A DNA stretch of 64,000 bases from Isoetes taiwanensis. Taxonomy: Eukaryota > Streptophyta > Lycopodiopsida > Isoetales > Isoetaceae. The position numbers and the translations under genes are program-made. Location: the NCBI GenBank assembly GCA_021234155.1, contig JAJEKV010000011.1, positions 10,845,045 to 10,909,044 of the forward strand, read 5' to 3'. Below, in pieces: positions 12,312 through 24,572 of this stretch. How positions within the stretch are numbered: position 1 is the first letter of the stretch; every line of letters begins with the position of its first letter. The notes under the pieces were generated by a model. That model saw only the letters and a list, made by a program, of their open reading frames with translations. It did not search any database and had not been told where the DNA came from.

Positions 12312-13037
12312 CTGTCACTGCATATGCTAGACATGTGGGATGACATGTGTTGTCATCCACGTGAGCATGCTTTGCCATGGCAAGCACTATGGTGCATGCA
12401 CAAAACATGTCTTAATTCCATTCCGAAAAAGAGAACACACTAACTGTTACATTGTATTGCTACATATTGGAATCAAAGTCCATGACCTGCAATATCTATC
12501 ATATATAGGGCTAGTTTTGTTGTTCATATGCAACATTGCATCTTTGTTCTGAGTCAAACATCATACCTTTGCATAGCAAAGACACCTCACACTTGAGGGT
12601 ACTATAAACATCCGAACAAAAGCTTTTTCGGATCACGAATATATGCACGCAAAGCGCCCTGTGCCGGGGCATCTATGTTTGCCAATCATGGACAACGGTA
12701 TTTGTAAGAAGAGTAGAGCAATAACCTATCTTTGGGTAAGCTGGGAAAAAAAAGCACAAGGACCATAGGATAGTGGAAAAAGTTTTTCTTAGTAGAAATA
12801 ATGCTGTGTGAAAAAGCTCATAATATTTACTCAGATAGTAAGCCTATGACCAGAAAGAAACCCTGTACTCACAAAGTAAATATATGAACAATGAAGATAA
12901 GAAAAGTCCAAGAAGTTTCAAATGTATCTTGGCTCCATCTGAACCTAGATACTAGTGGATGCTATGCTAAGAGACAAAATGGTCTTCCTTTTCAGAAAAA
13001 ACAAGCTTCTTAGTTGGAATTCAAACAAAAAATTAAC
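12312..13037. other. No gene seen
   Basis: Short non-overlapping open frames only; no motif or repeat recognised. Confidence 0.4.
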
Positions 13038-13874
13038 TTAGAGAGTCAAAGATTCAAATATGTGTTCAAATGCATGCCTAGTTGTGACCTTGTCTCCGGT
13101 GTCTCCGGTGTGCATATCCTGCTTCATCTCAAAGGGAATGAGGAGAATACAATCGACCAAATGAGATAAAAGCTTTAAAATAAAAAGCGAGCATGTATGC
13201 TCGACATTTATCTTGATAATAGAATTTTGAAAGCGGCCCGAAGTGGTGGACCACTTTAGAACAACCTCATACATAAATGCGGAAAGAACCTTGCCATATC
13301 TTGTGTTAGCCCACATGTGCTCTTGAGGCTTCCCTAGATGCCTCCTTTCTTTGTGAGATCTGCGAAACCATCGTGCAAAACCATGCGAAACTATCCATGC
13401 AAAACCATTGGCAAAAACCATCCGTGCAAAACCATCCGCCAAAACCATCAGGTGCAAAACCATCTGCGAAACCATCCAGGTGCAAAACCATCTATGCTTT
13501 TTGAGCTTCCCTAGATGCCTCCTTTCTTTGTGAGATCGCGAGAAAGCTTCATGAACCGGCAAGCACAACCTCGAAAAACATATTCCATGCAAAGCGGACG
13601 GAAGAGGCGTTTGCGGTATTTCTTCAACCCCACGCACAAAATTACGCCCTTCCGTTGCATTGTCAATTCGGGGTTTGGAAGCCCTTTTCCTATGCAAAGC
13701 CATGCAATGTAAGCCCGCCTTCACAAGAAAACCTAAAATCCCCATTTCGACCTTCGCATGTAAAGATTTAAAATATATTGCGGTGTTACCGAACCAGCGG
13801 ACAACGGCCGTTAGCAAGAATCCCGCCGCCAAAGAATCCACTCCACTAGCGGCGGCAAGAATCCGAGAGGGCAA
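13038..13874 (-). CDS. Unrecognised 278-codon frame spanning a minisatellite
   Basis: An uninterrupted minus-strand frame from 13874 to 13038. The central part (about residues 128-175) is a Trp/Phe/Gly/Ala-rich repeat created by the minisatellite on this strand. The patch HKERRHLGK occurs twice, before and after it, because the flanks are duplicated. I recognise no domain. Its length is unusual for this region, but a tandem repeat lacking stops in one frame can lengthen a chance frame. No splice or promoter evidence. It may be spurious. Confidence 0.2.
   Translation of the reverse strand: MPSRILAAASGVDSLAAGFLLTAVVRWFGNTAIYFKSLHAKVEMGILGFLVKAGLHCMALHRKRASKPRIDNATEGRNFVRGVEEIPQTPLPSALHGICFSRLCLPVHEAFSRSHKERRHLGKLKKHRWFCTWMVSQMVLHLMVLADGFARMVFANGFAWIVSHGFARWFRRSHKERRHLGKPQEHMWANTRYGKVLSAFMYEVVLKWSTTSGRFQNSIIKINVEHTCSLFILKLLSHLVDCILLIPFEMKQDMHTGDTGDKVTTRHAFEHIFESLTL
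13320..13545 (+). repeat. Minisatellite between direct repeats
   Basis: About 120 bases (13370-13490) consist of variants of a 14-18 base unit around TGCAAAACCATCC. On each side is a direct repeat of about 35 bases containing CTTCCCTAGATGCCTCCTTT (13328 and 13507). The whole unit may have arisen by slippage between the flanks. Confidence 0.8.
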
Positions 13875-13944
13875 AAGTTATGGGGTTTCATGTATGCGGT
13901 GTTCACAACAACAACCGTCGGATTGTTTAGCCAACCAAAATCAA

Positions 13945-14060
13945 CGGCCCAAAAAGTGCGCACTCTAGAAATACTATTTGGTATGCCAACACGAATACAA
14001 CACCGAAATCATAAAAAAACCATGTGAAAAAACGTATAAAACTATAAAATTAACCCCCAT
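13945..14060 (+). repeat. Dispersed repeat R2, copy 1
   Basis: Resembles 18700-18785 and 23390-23505: an ATACAACACCGAAATCAT-type segment followed by AAACCATGTG and CGTATAAAA with A-rich ends. No coding potential; class unknown. Confidence 0.5.
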
Positions 14061-16265
14061 TTAAGTCGTAGGCCCGGGAAAAAAAAATTCAGCGTCTGTG
14101 GCGTAAAGAATCATGTATCGCGAAAATAAGCGTAGCGATTGGCGCAAATTTAAATTTCATTTTCTGGTATGCGGTGCATAAAACTCCCAAGGTTTTGTGT
14201 AATGCGGTTTCTTTAGTTTAGTGTGCGAAAAATTTTTCTCATCTGTGGCCCGAACAAACCGCAAATATTTTTTTCAGTTTTTGCGCCACAAAGAAGGTAT
14301 CTTCAGCGCCAAACCTCCTAACTTGCCCCTCAAAATTTTATTTTTTTTGTTTTTCTTAGTTTTTAAGCAAAAAAATAGTTGTTGTTTTTTGTTAGCTAGG
14401 TCTAGGCAAGGTCCTCAATTAGGTCCTTACTGTTGCCCCCTATCAAAGGGGGTGATGTGGTGCCTTGTTACGTGAATTTGAGCTTGACCTATTTTAGGAA
14501 ACAAAAAGAACAATAAGACCACAAACAAAACAAAAGAATAACACAAAGAAAAAAAAAACTTTGTTGCCCTCCCTTATCAAAGGACAACTGTAGCGCCATT
14601 AGGGTTTCATGTTGCCAAGAGCATGGCGGTGTCCCTTGCACAGTATTGCCCTTGATTATTTGCGCCATCTTTGAGGTGGGTGGCGTTACCGTGGTTTAAA
14701 GCGATTAGGATCTACCCTTCTTTGAAGTATAGCCCTGCTTTGATCTTGGTTGTTGGCTTTGGCCCCTTGATGTCGAAAGGTGTGTCGTTGTACACTCATA
14801 GAAGGTTACGAGGTTGTCTTACTAATGTATACCCTAGTTCGATGGTGGTGTTGATGAAAGTCCGACACCAATATAGGGATTGGTGTATGTTTTAGTAAGT
14901 ATTCGATTAGTCATGTCTTATGAAAAAAGCGACACGGGTCAAGTGTAATGCATTTGAACTGCTAGCCTCAAGTGGGAGCATTCTATCGATGGCTGGGCTG
15001 GATCATAAATCGTGTTTTGGTCATTTCATGTGTTTCCCCATCCTTACGCGTAGTTATCAACCAATCAAAAAGTCATTTAGTAGTAGTAGGATAGGATGTT
15101 AGGGTCCTGATGTAGTGGCTTAAAACTTAGCATTGTTATAGTCAAAGTGAGTTGATTTCACGTTGTTGCTAAGCACTAATTTTTGCTTGACACTGTAGGT
15201 GTTGTTCTTTGTCATCGTACTTTGTCGTGGATGAAGAAAGAAGCCCACCAATGCCCTCATCTTGTTAAGAAAGAGTTGGCACAAACAATAAGAGCCAAAG
15301 CGTCTGGTGAGACGGATGGCGAGTGGGAAGCTTGTAGAAGAGTAGATGCTAAGGCGACCTAGTTTGCAAAAGTAGATTAAATCTTGAGATAATAAATAGA
15401 CAAAAAAATTGGTTACGGTTCATATGGGGCCGGTGCATAAATACAATATTTTGGGTTCTAGTTTTATTAAGGATGAACCATATTGCGTAAAGTTTGAAGA
15501 ACAATAATTTTCAGCCGGTATAGATCCTAATAAGCTAGTGGAAGCTATGTTGAAAAACATGAGGGAGTCTAGGATGTAGGTTAGGCATGGATGTATATCT
15601 GCTGACATTGGTAGCACTACTTGGTGCATGGCTTAATTTTTCCTTTTTGGAATGGAGGTTCTTTGGCAAGCTTTTTTACAAGTCATGAGTGCAATGCTTT
15701 TGCTGAGCTTGCGTTTAAAAAGTTAGCAGTTGTCCCCAGAGTTGAGACTGAGTTGATGGTGAGACGAGTCACGGGTGCGGTTCTCAAATGCTAGGTCATT
15801 GAATGTATTAGCTAAGTAAAAAAGTGAATCAAAACATCACGGACATACAATGCCTTTGACATCACGGACCTCTAGTCGGACCTTCTTTTTTTTTGAACAT
15901 CATGGTAGATAAAACCATGGTGACCATTGAAAAGAAGGGACTGATGTAGAAAAGCCGAGATGCCATTGGGGTTAGTGGCCCAAGCATAAAAGGGTTCATC
16001 GGAATTCATGTGGTGATGAGTAAAAAGCATCGAGACTTCCCAATCTTTCTTTCCACGCCTCTTTGGGCAATGTAGCTTAGTTACATTCTAAGTTCCATTG
16101 TTCAAAGAGGCATAAGCAAGATTTGGGAATCTTATAATGCTTTAAGCTTTGATGTTCCTTAGTGCGCAGTTGATACCCTTGCCATGGTATACGCCACTAT
16201 GCATGGACAATATAGTTGATTGGGGGCCTTGTGAACCTTTCTTAACCAGACTACATCATAATCAT
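14061..16265. other. No supportable gene
   Basis: Short frames only. Around 15.2-15.8 kb the plus strand has protein-like patches but too many stops to propose a gene, and no motif is recognised. Confidence 0.4.
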
Positions 16266-16266
16266 C

Positions 16267-16785
16267 AATAGTGGATCGTGTATCTTGTGAACCCTCCTCC
16301 TGGTCAGAATCCTCTCGACTGTTCTGTGGTTGTCTAGCCCCTTGGCATGCGTAGATTACTTCTTATCAGAGGATTCTGTGGCATACAAAGGGGCAAGCAA
16401 CAACGAAAGTCAAGAGGGTTCTGACCCAACGAGGGTTCTCAAGGCATTACGGTCGACTGAGTTGATGGTGATGATCAGGAGAAGATTCGTTCTCAACTCA
16501 AGGCACTTAGGTCGAATGTTGAACCTGAATATCACATGTGGATCATGTATCTTGTGAACCCTCCTCTAGATCAGATTCATCTCAACTGGCCTGTGGCTGT
16601 TTGGCCCCTTGGCATGCATAGATTACTTCTCATCAACAAGATTCTGTGGCATGCGAAGGGGCAAGCAGCAACAGAAGTCAAGACGCTTATGATCCAGGGA
16701 GGGTTCTCAAGGTACCTAGGTGATAGTACTGATCAATAGAAGATTTTCAAAGCACTTAGGTCGAATGTTGAACCCGAATTACATA
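16267..16785 (+). repeat. Diverged tandem duplication (~270 bp unit)
   Basis: 16267-16534 and 16537-16785 align along their length, each beginning TGGATC(G/A)TGTATCTTGTGAA and each containing CCCCTTGGCATGC and CTTAGGTCGAATGTTGAACC. Copies differ by substitutions and a few indels. No protein recognised. Confidence 0.8.
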
Positions 16786-16797
16786 TATAATACATAT

Positions 16798-16901
16798 ATT
16801 ATACATGAAACATGGAACACAGTGACAAATTATTAAAATGACAAAAACTATTATACATGAAACATGGAACACGGTAACAAATTGTTAAAACGACAAAAAC
16901 T
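16798..16901 (+). repeat. 52 bp tandem duplication
   Basis: Two 52-base units, each beginning ATTATACATGAAACATGGAA, differing at a few positions. It lies just beyond the larger tandem duplication. Confidence 0.92.
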
Positions 16902-18690
16902 TAACTTTTTATTAATAGTCGGGACGGTTACAATAAAAGCACAATTTTATTATTTTTGAACTTTTCCCAAGTCGAAATACGGTTCTAAATTAGCTCGAAC
17001 AAGGATCTGAAGTGTACATTCTCATCCAAAATGTAAAAAACATTTGAAAAGAATTGTAAGTTAATATAAGCGTGAACCCCCAACTATTTGATACCCATAC
17101 AAGCTGTTCAATAGAAAGTATTATAAAATACATGGTTATATAATATGTGTTTTGTAGCATTATACTATCCACGATGTAAGTTTTTATTTTCCATGTGCCA
17201 TGTTAATGAAAATTGCGCGACCACCCTATTTGCACATCTTTTGCATTGCAATCAACAACATTGAAGGCCTAGAAGCATGGGGCGTTTGGAGTTGGGCCTT
17301 ATTTATTCGTCATGCTTTTTGATCTTCTACTTGTTGCAAAACATTGTTTAGCAATCAAATGTCTCATGGTTCATAACTAAATAGGCTTGAACATTCTTGT
17401 TATAACTATTTGTGATCCAGATATCAATGAAAAATCCTCTTTTGAGTTCTATTTTCAATTATTATGCAAATTTATGCACTTTGAAGGACAATTTGCCCTT
17501 TTGCCTCAAATCCATTCTTTGAGCATATGCACATGACTTGAAGTCCTATTCAGGCTTGTAGCAATTTAAATCACAAAAGAAAAACCTGATACAATCAGGA
17601 TCCAAAAATTGCTTGCTGGTTATTTCTTACAGTTTAGTTCACTGACAGTAAAATTCATTCAATTTGAACACTTTTTCAACAAAACAATTTGGAGGGTGCG
17701 GGGGTTTATTTCAATGGTTCAATTTCCCGATATATGTTGTATATCATATTCAATGGTCTAATATATAATATTTATAATATTTATAAATAATATAATGGGC
17801 TATGCATGGGTAAAATTTTTGGCCACTGAAGGGGTTATTATGTAAAAAGGCGAGCTCCGTCGTAAGTAATTGATCTTGATGGAACTATTTAGAAAATAGA
17901 TCATGGAATGGAATGCAATCATTCATACTATCCGTCAATCATATTAAGAATAATAATGAATGCATAGAATCATATTAAAAATAATAATGAATGTATAGGC
18001 CCATCAACATATGATCGTGTGCTTGAAAAACACCAAAGCTACAAAATAAACAGCATCACTAGTTGCGACTTCCTATTCCCTTGTTAAATCAATAGAAAGC
18101 GGCTTAAAAGCATTTGGTATACAAAACAATTGTGATGAAATTTTTAAGGAAGAGGGACATCAATACATTCAAAGAATGGGAGTTCTGACCATTATAATAG
18201 TGTGAAATAGTTATAGAGCTAACACAACAAGGCCACACCTACAACCGATGTTTATTAGTGAGCCATGAAGACATATTTTTATACCATAACACCATAACAA
18301 AACAATGATATGGCAACATTAGAAATCATGGGATTGACTTATAAACCATTAACCACCTGTAATTGCAAATTCAAGAGCAAGTAAATATGCCAAGAACCTC
18401 AAAATAAAGAGGAGTTGATTACCTTGGAAAAAGGAATATAAAAAGGCGTGCACACGATTTTGCAAACCCTAGGTGTTTTGTGATGCTAGAGAAAAGATAA
18501 GCCTCTCATAAAAAAGACCCATATGGCCACAAAAAAGAAAGTAAGCCATGTGCTTTGCACGGCGTTAAGTAAAAGAGGGGCTCAACATTTATCCATTGCA
18601 TGTATGCATGCATGTATTGTGTGCATGTATTGTGTGCATGGAATGCATACACATGTGCATATCAAACCATAGGTAGAAATACAGCGCGAG
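16902..18690. other. No gene seen; small repeats
   Basis: AT-rich. It holds a 30 bp tandem duplication at 17938-17998 (unit starting ATCATATTAAGAATAATAAT) and GCATGTATTGTGT-type short repeats near 18600-18650. Confidence 0.6.
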
Positions 18691-18699
18691 CTCTATAAA

Positions 18700-18785
18700 T
18701 ATTACTAATATATCCTCACACGAATACAACAACACAATCATATGCAAACCATGTCCGTATATTTATACATTTTTGCGATGAACCA
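18700..18785 (+). repeat. Dispersed repeat R2, copy 2
   Basis: CACGAATACAACAACACAAT, CAAACCATGTC and a TATTTATAC stretch correspond to the 13945 and 23390 copies. Confidence 0.45.
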
Positions 18786-18835
18786 TTTTTTGTGATATTC
18801 ACCCCTCCGAGCAACGAGAGCTGTTGGATAGGCAT

Positions 18836-19165
18836 ATTCACCCTTTATTCCTTAATCTACACCGTACACAAAGTTCCTCATTTGTGGGGTATAGATGTAC
18901 AGAATTTGCTATACTATATAACAAGATTTGCAAAATACTATAAGATTTGAGGGTAACATACTATATGGTGTTGATTTTGTACATGCAAAAATATAATTAT
19001 AGGGGCTCTCATTTGCCCTCGTCACCCCCAGTGAATATGCACCCAAACCAAAGGGGTTTTAGGGTATTTTAATTTAAACATGTTGAATGTAATGGTTTGT
19101 GTTAATTAATATTAATAGTAGTTATGTTGGTTGTTACATTAAAAAAAAATTGGGCCCGCCAGGAC
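18836..19165 (+). repeat. Dispersed repeat R1, copy 3
   Basis: Nearly the full R1 5' half: the TTCACCCTTTATTCC start, TGCAAAATACTATAAG, GAATATGCACCCAAACC and a final TTGGGCCC block. Confidence 0.6.
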
Positions 19166-20780
19166 CCCAAAAAAGCAAACATTGATAAACTTTGGGGTAA
19201 ACAAGAAAATAAAAATACAACATGAATGATGTGTTATTGCAAACCATATATTATAAATTGCCACATGTGATGAGGAGAAGTGTCAGAAGGTTAGCCAATA
19301 GCAAAAGCTTCGACATCATAATTTGCCTCACCTTAGTATATTGCATTCCACCCTTGCTTGTGCACTTGTATACTCTTCAAAGAATAATTTCCGTGGGACC
19401 ATTCGACCTTTCCATCGGTATCACGATCGATTATAGAAAGTCCGCGACTTTTAAAGAAAATCTTTACGAAACAATGTTATCGGGGCTCTGCCTCATGCCC
19501 ATAAACTCTTCCAACATCTCCCATTTGCCTCATTTTTATCTACATCGCCAAACTTGAGAGAGGAATCAGCCCTTGAATGCATGATCAATGATTGAAGGTT
19601 AAGTGGAAAATCTTGACCTTTCAAACACAAGGCCTGATGGGCCCATTCTGATTCTTGATAGCATCCCTACAAAGGCGAGCAATGTTATAAACCTTTGAAA
19701 GAAAGGACTCCTTGACCTATTTATGCACTATAATAAATGGCCCCAATTGTTGCATGGGAATGCCAAGCGCAATAGATTTCTGAGGAAAGACATCTAAATC
19801 ATTGAATATATATCACAAAGAAAGACCTTCATATGAGTTCCAAAATGGCACTCAATGACCACCGCAAGACACTTTTGTCCTCTATTTCATTTCAACCATA
19901 TAAATTTTTAGTCCCCAATACATGCTTCAGGAGGACTATTACTCATGGAGAAAGTAAAGCATAGACAATGTTTTCACGACCCCGGAAGATAACCTTGACA
20001 AAATTTCACGAAGATCTAGGCAGGTCTTTGACACATTTGAAGATCTTTACAAAATTAGCTTGGTGCGGTTTAATAAGAGTAAGGTATGCTTTCACACATC
20101 ATCTGCCACATCTGTTTTGCTTGTAATGTGCCATTGTCTCCATAGCTTTGAAGCATTGCCTACATTCCACGCTTTCTACCTGCAAATGTCCCCACGGTTT
20201 GCTCTGTAAGGCTCTGTGCCAACACAATGAGGCATAGGACGTGCTGAATACATGCTTCAAATTTCGTTCCCATGCTTCAAAAGTCATTTACACAGAGCTT
20301 CTTTCATTTACTGCCAGAATAAAGCAGATTTAACTTCCACAAAGCATGCAACCAATGTAAGCCTTTTTCCAGCTTAAACTTTAGAGCTTCATGCGGCTAT
20401 CTTTGCATACTCATTTTATTTGATCGTGAAATATTTGTCCTAGACTCCCAGTTAGACCAGATTGTTTAATCTCAAATGCTGAAGAAAAAACTGAATGCTT
20501 TCGATGATCCAATGAGGACTGTTTTGAATCAGAAATATTTTTTCCGAGTTGTACAAGATTAATCAGAAGGACACGAAGATAGATTGCTTGTCTGTTTTGA
20601 GTTTTGAAACTTCTGATCAAAGCTGAGAAGATGAACTAGGTACGAAAAGAGGCAGGAGCAGAGGCACCCAGGAGCAAATGCGGCTTCTGAACTTCAAAAA
20701 ATAAAAGGATTTGGTACGTAGAGCTATGGAGGTGCTAAAAGCGGACAAATAGAAGCATAGCTCCGCTTCTATCTCACAGG
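19166..20780. other. No supportable gene
   Basis: A 111-codon plus-strand frame at 19222-19557 has no recognisable motif and no coding-like neighbours. The rest is AT-rich DNA with frequent stops. Confidence 0.4.
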
Positions 20781-21335
20781 CCCTTTATTCCAAGATCTGA
20801 ACCATACATAGCGATCCTCGTTTGTGGGGTATGCATCTACAAAATTTTGTATACTGTATATTAAGCTTTGCAAAATACTATAAGGTTTGAGACAATGTAC
20901 TTAATGGTGTTAATTTTAAACATGTATTGTAAATTTTTTGAGGCTCTCGCTGCCCTACGTAACCCCCCGTGTGAATATGCACCCAAACCAAAAGGGGTTT
21001 AAGGGGGATTTTAATTTAAATGTGTCAAATGCAATGGTTTGTGTTAATAATATTAGTTGTGTGTTAATGATTTGTGTTTACTAAAAAAAAAATTGGCCCC
21101 TTCGGGGCCTTAAGGGGTGTAGATATAGACATTACCTAATACTCTAATGATGGATGGAAGGGCACTAAGACATCTATAAATCCATGTAACAATTTTAGAA
21201 ACACTTTTGCATGTAATATTGTGCATGTAATATCTATGCATGGAGATTCCTTAGTGCATGTAATATTGTGCATATAATATCTGTGCATGGAGATTCCTTA
21301 GTGCATATGAATCATAATAGAAAATGGTAGTAGAG
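20781..21335 (+). repeat. Dispersed repeat R1, longest copy
   Basis: About 555 bases collinear with 4757-5279, ending with two short units that each contain GCATGGAGATTCCTTAGTGC. A GGCCCCTTCGGGGCC palindrome sits near 21094-21108. This is the best copy for building a consensus. Confidence 0.65.
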
Positions 21336-21649
21336 CTAAAACAAGCCATTACATTGAAGTCCAAATTTTAAGTGTGACATAATACCATGATAGATAATAG
21401 ACAAATGGTAACCCATGTTACAATTTTTATTATCAAATGCTTAAGCTCTTGTCGGTAACATAATAAATACGCAAGGAAAAGCAATATACATGGCTTTACC
21501 TTGTTGAAGATCTTCAAAAACTCAATTCTATCGAAATTGCACACAATTAATCTCAAAACTCTAGGCTGCAACTTGACTTTTCCAAGATACTTCAGCTCTT
21601 GGCGGTTATGAACTACCAAAACTTCTGCAAACAGGTCATCTTTGCACCA

Positions 21650-22700
21650 CCACCAAGTTCGGGTGGTGATTACAATGACAAAAAAAATCAAGTCATAGAA
21701 CAACAGAGCGTATATTAGTAGGCACAATTGCGGGGAATATTGGGAATCTTTGCTTCGATTTATGCCATCGGTGTTTGAATAAGAAAATGAAGAACAAATC
21801 AAAAGAGGCATCTTCTGGCCAATTCGCCAATTTACCTACAAAGAGCTCAAGCTTAAAAATGAGATACTAGGGGAAGGAGGATATGACTTGTGTTTTAAGA
21901 GATTTATTCAAGGTAGTGAACCTGTAGCCGTGAAAATGATCATCAAAAAATGCAAACAGAGTGAAAAATACATGATGGCAAGAGGCGGACATAATGGGGG
22001 GGACTTAATAACCCTAATGCGGTTGCTCAAAGGCTGGTGTTACCACATTGGAGCACTCGCTACTAGTCTATGAATACCTTCAAAATGGCAACCTAGGTGA
22101 TCATTTATTCAAAGAAGAAATAAATCTGCCATGCCATACTAGATACAATATTCTGAAAGGATTAGCATCTGCCATACTTTACCTTCATGAAGGAACAGAG
22201 CTGAAAATCATACATTGGGACATAAAAGCAAGCAACATTATCTTTGGATGTAAATTTCAACACCAAATTAGGAGATTTTGGCCTTGCTAGAATCGTCCAA
22301 CTAGATGAATCTAAACAACAAAGTAGCACGGTAGGGACACCGGGTTATTTAGCTAGCCCGGAGTTGCTTAAATCATTCAAAGCAACAAGCGCTTCACATG
22401 TGTCTGATTTAGGGTCCTAGCATTAGAAGTAGCCTATGGAAAAGAGCCATATATTTTACCTCCAAAGGGGCCGGGGATCATTGATTTCGTGTGTGTTGAG
22501 CTCTCTGAAACTTGTTGGCGGTACTGCAGATTCAAAGCTTCAAAGGAACATCGACGAAGAAGAAATGAGAATGCTTGTCCTTGGCATTGCACGCTCACTT
22601 GCAAAAACGATGCAAAAGCTGGCTATGGAGGCCGATTGAAGAAGACCTCAACATTTTAACCTTCTAGAAGCTGCTTTTTACCCCTTGTTCTGGGGATGTC
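21650..22700 (+). pseudogene. L-type lectin receptor-like kinase pseudogene
   Basis: Plus-strand frames in kinase order. A hydrophobic VGTIAGNIG membrane-type segment (about 21718) is followed by RQFTYKELKLKNEILGEGGY (21820-21880; start of the kinase with a glycine-rich loop), then VAVKMI (ATP-binding lysine, about 21925). LLVYEYLQNGNLGDHLF lies at about 22057, ILKGLASAILYLHEG at about 22150, and HWDIKASNI at about 22215, where the catalytic HRD is HWD. GDFGLARI (DFG, about 22275) and VGTPGYLASPELLK (about 22330) follow, ending with a NIDEEEMRMLVLGIA helix (about 22550). These blocks are characteristic of plant plasma-membrane LecRKs. The lectin ectodomain is missing and at least two frameshifts and several stops intervene. 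It is a relic; some shifts could be base-calling errors. Confidence 0.8.
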
Positions 22701-24180
22701 ATATGCGTGAATTGCTTGGTCGCAATCCATGAAGGCTGCATTACTAGAAGAGAAATATAGCGTTTGATCAAAATTTTTGGCCGGTCAAAAGACGGTTTTT
22801 GCAAAGAAATGAGCCGATGAACACTTTCGAGAGCTACTAGAAGGAACCAGACTTTATAGCTTTACCATTCCTATCGCTTTAAGATGGACATTGTATGAGA
22901 GAAAGGAACCGAACTCTAGGCAGGCGATAGAAAGCGGAAACTTCGTGAAAAAGATCCGTATGCGGGGCCTGATAAGGATTTTCTATGTCCAATTTGCATC
23001 CGGTTATTTGAAAGATACATTCTTGACATCCTGTGGGAACGCTTTCCTCATTGCCATCTCCATACTCAGAGTACCCCAGAATCATTGTTGTCCATGTAAC
23101 ACATCAGGCAACAGCATCCTATCAGGCAACAGCGTTCTATCAAAAACCGATTCCCTTTAGCACAACCCATGGCCGTGAGATCGCCCTATTCCATCGGCTA
23201 TGGATGTCTCCAAGTAAGCAACTGCCATCATTGATTCCACAAATCCTAACCCGTGCCCTAATTCCGGCTTGAGAAAAGGGCTTTCATTATAAACCCTTGG
23301 ATCTTCTTGAATTAAAAGAGGGCTTTCTTTGTAAGCCCTCTGATCTTAACCATTGAGGAGGATGAAACAAAAATTGCAGAAATTGCATGCAAAAACTTGG
23401 TGCACTCTAGATGTACTGATTAATATGCCTCATGCAATACGCCCATGAAATCATATGAAAACCATGCCAAAAAGCGTATAAAATCACAAAAAAAACCCCT
23501 GTTATAATGCTAGATATTCATTTTAAAGACAACCAAATTTGTTAAATAACACGTGATCATCATATATTTTTCTATTATGGGGAAGTGCATATGCCAAATT
23601 TTGTGTCCAATTTAAAACCAATTTTGTTAGTTATCTCAGATCCACCATATGGTATCTAATTTCTCCTTAAAAAGTATGTGAAAATGATCATTATGGCTCG
23701 AGAGATATCTTGATCTGAACATAAGCTGTCTCATTTTCCTTTAAAGATCCTAAAGTGTTTGATATTTTTGTGAATTTTGCATAAAGATTGGTTGCCTTAA
23801 GCAGCCTGAGGGTTAGTTAGTTTGAAAATCAGGCCCAAAAATAGTGAATGCCACCTACCGAGGAAAATTCAAAATTTTCTTGATTTTTCCTCCAAGAAAT
23901 CTAGAGGATTGGCTTCGTTCTAGCAAGGCCGAAGAAGGTCCATTTGGTTCTCTTAATTCTTCGATTTGGAAGCTTGTTCGGTGGTTATTTCGAAGGTAAT
24001 TGACCATTTTGCTTGAATTTTTGCAAAGTTTACTAATCTATTGACATTTCTTGGTGACAAGATCGCCACCAGTTGTTGCGAGAAAACTTCGTGGTAGGCA
24101 CATTCTCATTGATCCATTTTTGTTCAAAGAAAAGCATTACCCAAGGTGCTCAATTTACGTCCCTTTAAACTTAATAATGT
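22701..24180. other. No gene seen; hairpins and R2 copy
   Basis: Two adjacent short hairpins occur near 23275-23335. The second, GAGGGCTT-N7-AAGCCCTC, is perfect. An R2 copy lies at 23390-23505. The rest is AT-rich, without a recognisable frame. Confidence 0.5.
23390..23505 (+). repeat. Dispersed repeat R2, copy 3
   Basis: Shares GCACTCTAGA, the AAATCAT...AAACCATG block and GCGTATAAAA with the 13945 copy. Confidence 0.5.
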
Positions 24181-24230
24181 TTATACTCTCTCTCTTTTTT
24201 TTTTTCTTTTTTTTTTTTTTTTTGGTGTAG
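24181..24230 (+). other. Long polypyrimidine tract ending in TAG
   Basis: CT repeats and T runs of about 40 bases end in GGTGTAG just before an A/G-rich stretch that reads as a Lys/Arg-rich frame. The arrangement looks like an intron 3' end, consistent with exon-like sequence running into module A. Confidence 0.4.
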
Positions 24231-24572
24231 GGACAATTCAAAGTAAGATTTGGACAATCATGGAAGAATGAGGCGTAGAGATTGCAATGTCAAAAGAAAG
24301 AGGACAACCAGGGAAGAAACTTAGAAAAAAGAGAAGACAAAGAAAAAGGAGAAAAAAAAGAGAAAAAATGTCTTGATCCAAAAGGCCATGAGCAATGCCA
24401 ATTAAAGTCTCAAAAGAAATAAGGTCGTAGCTAATCTAGTATTCTCCTTCAAGAGGCAAGTTTATCATTTTAATTCGAATATTTTGCTCCATCTTCAAGT
24501 ATGAAGAAGAAATTGGTGAGCAGGTGGTTTTGGGAAGTGGAGAATGTGGGCCAGGGGAAAACCATTGGGCTG

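Noticed and set aside
11801-12346. 181-codon minus-strand frame
   Set aside because: Spans an R1 repeat, an AAAC microsatellite and a 36-base tandem repeat. No motif, so probably chance.
19222-19557. 111-codon plus-strand frame with hydrophobic stretch
   Set aside because: No recognisable family, no splice or neighbouring exon evidence; consistent with a chance frame.
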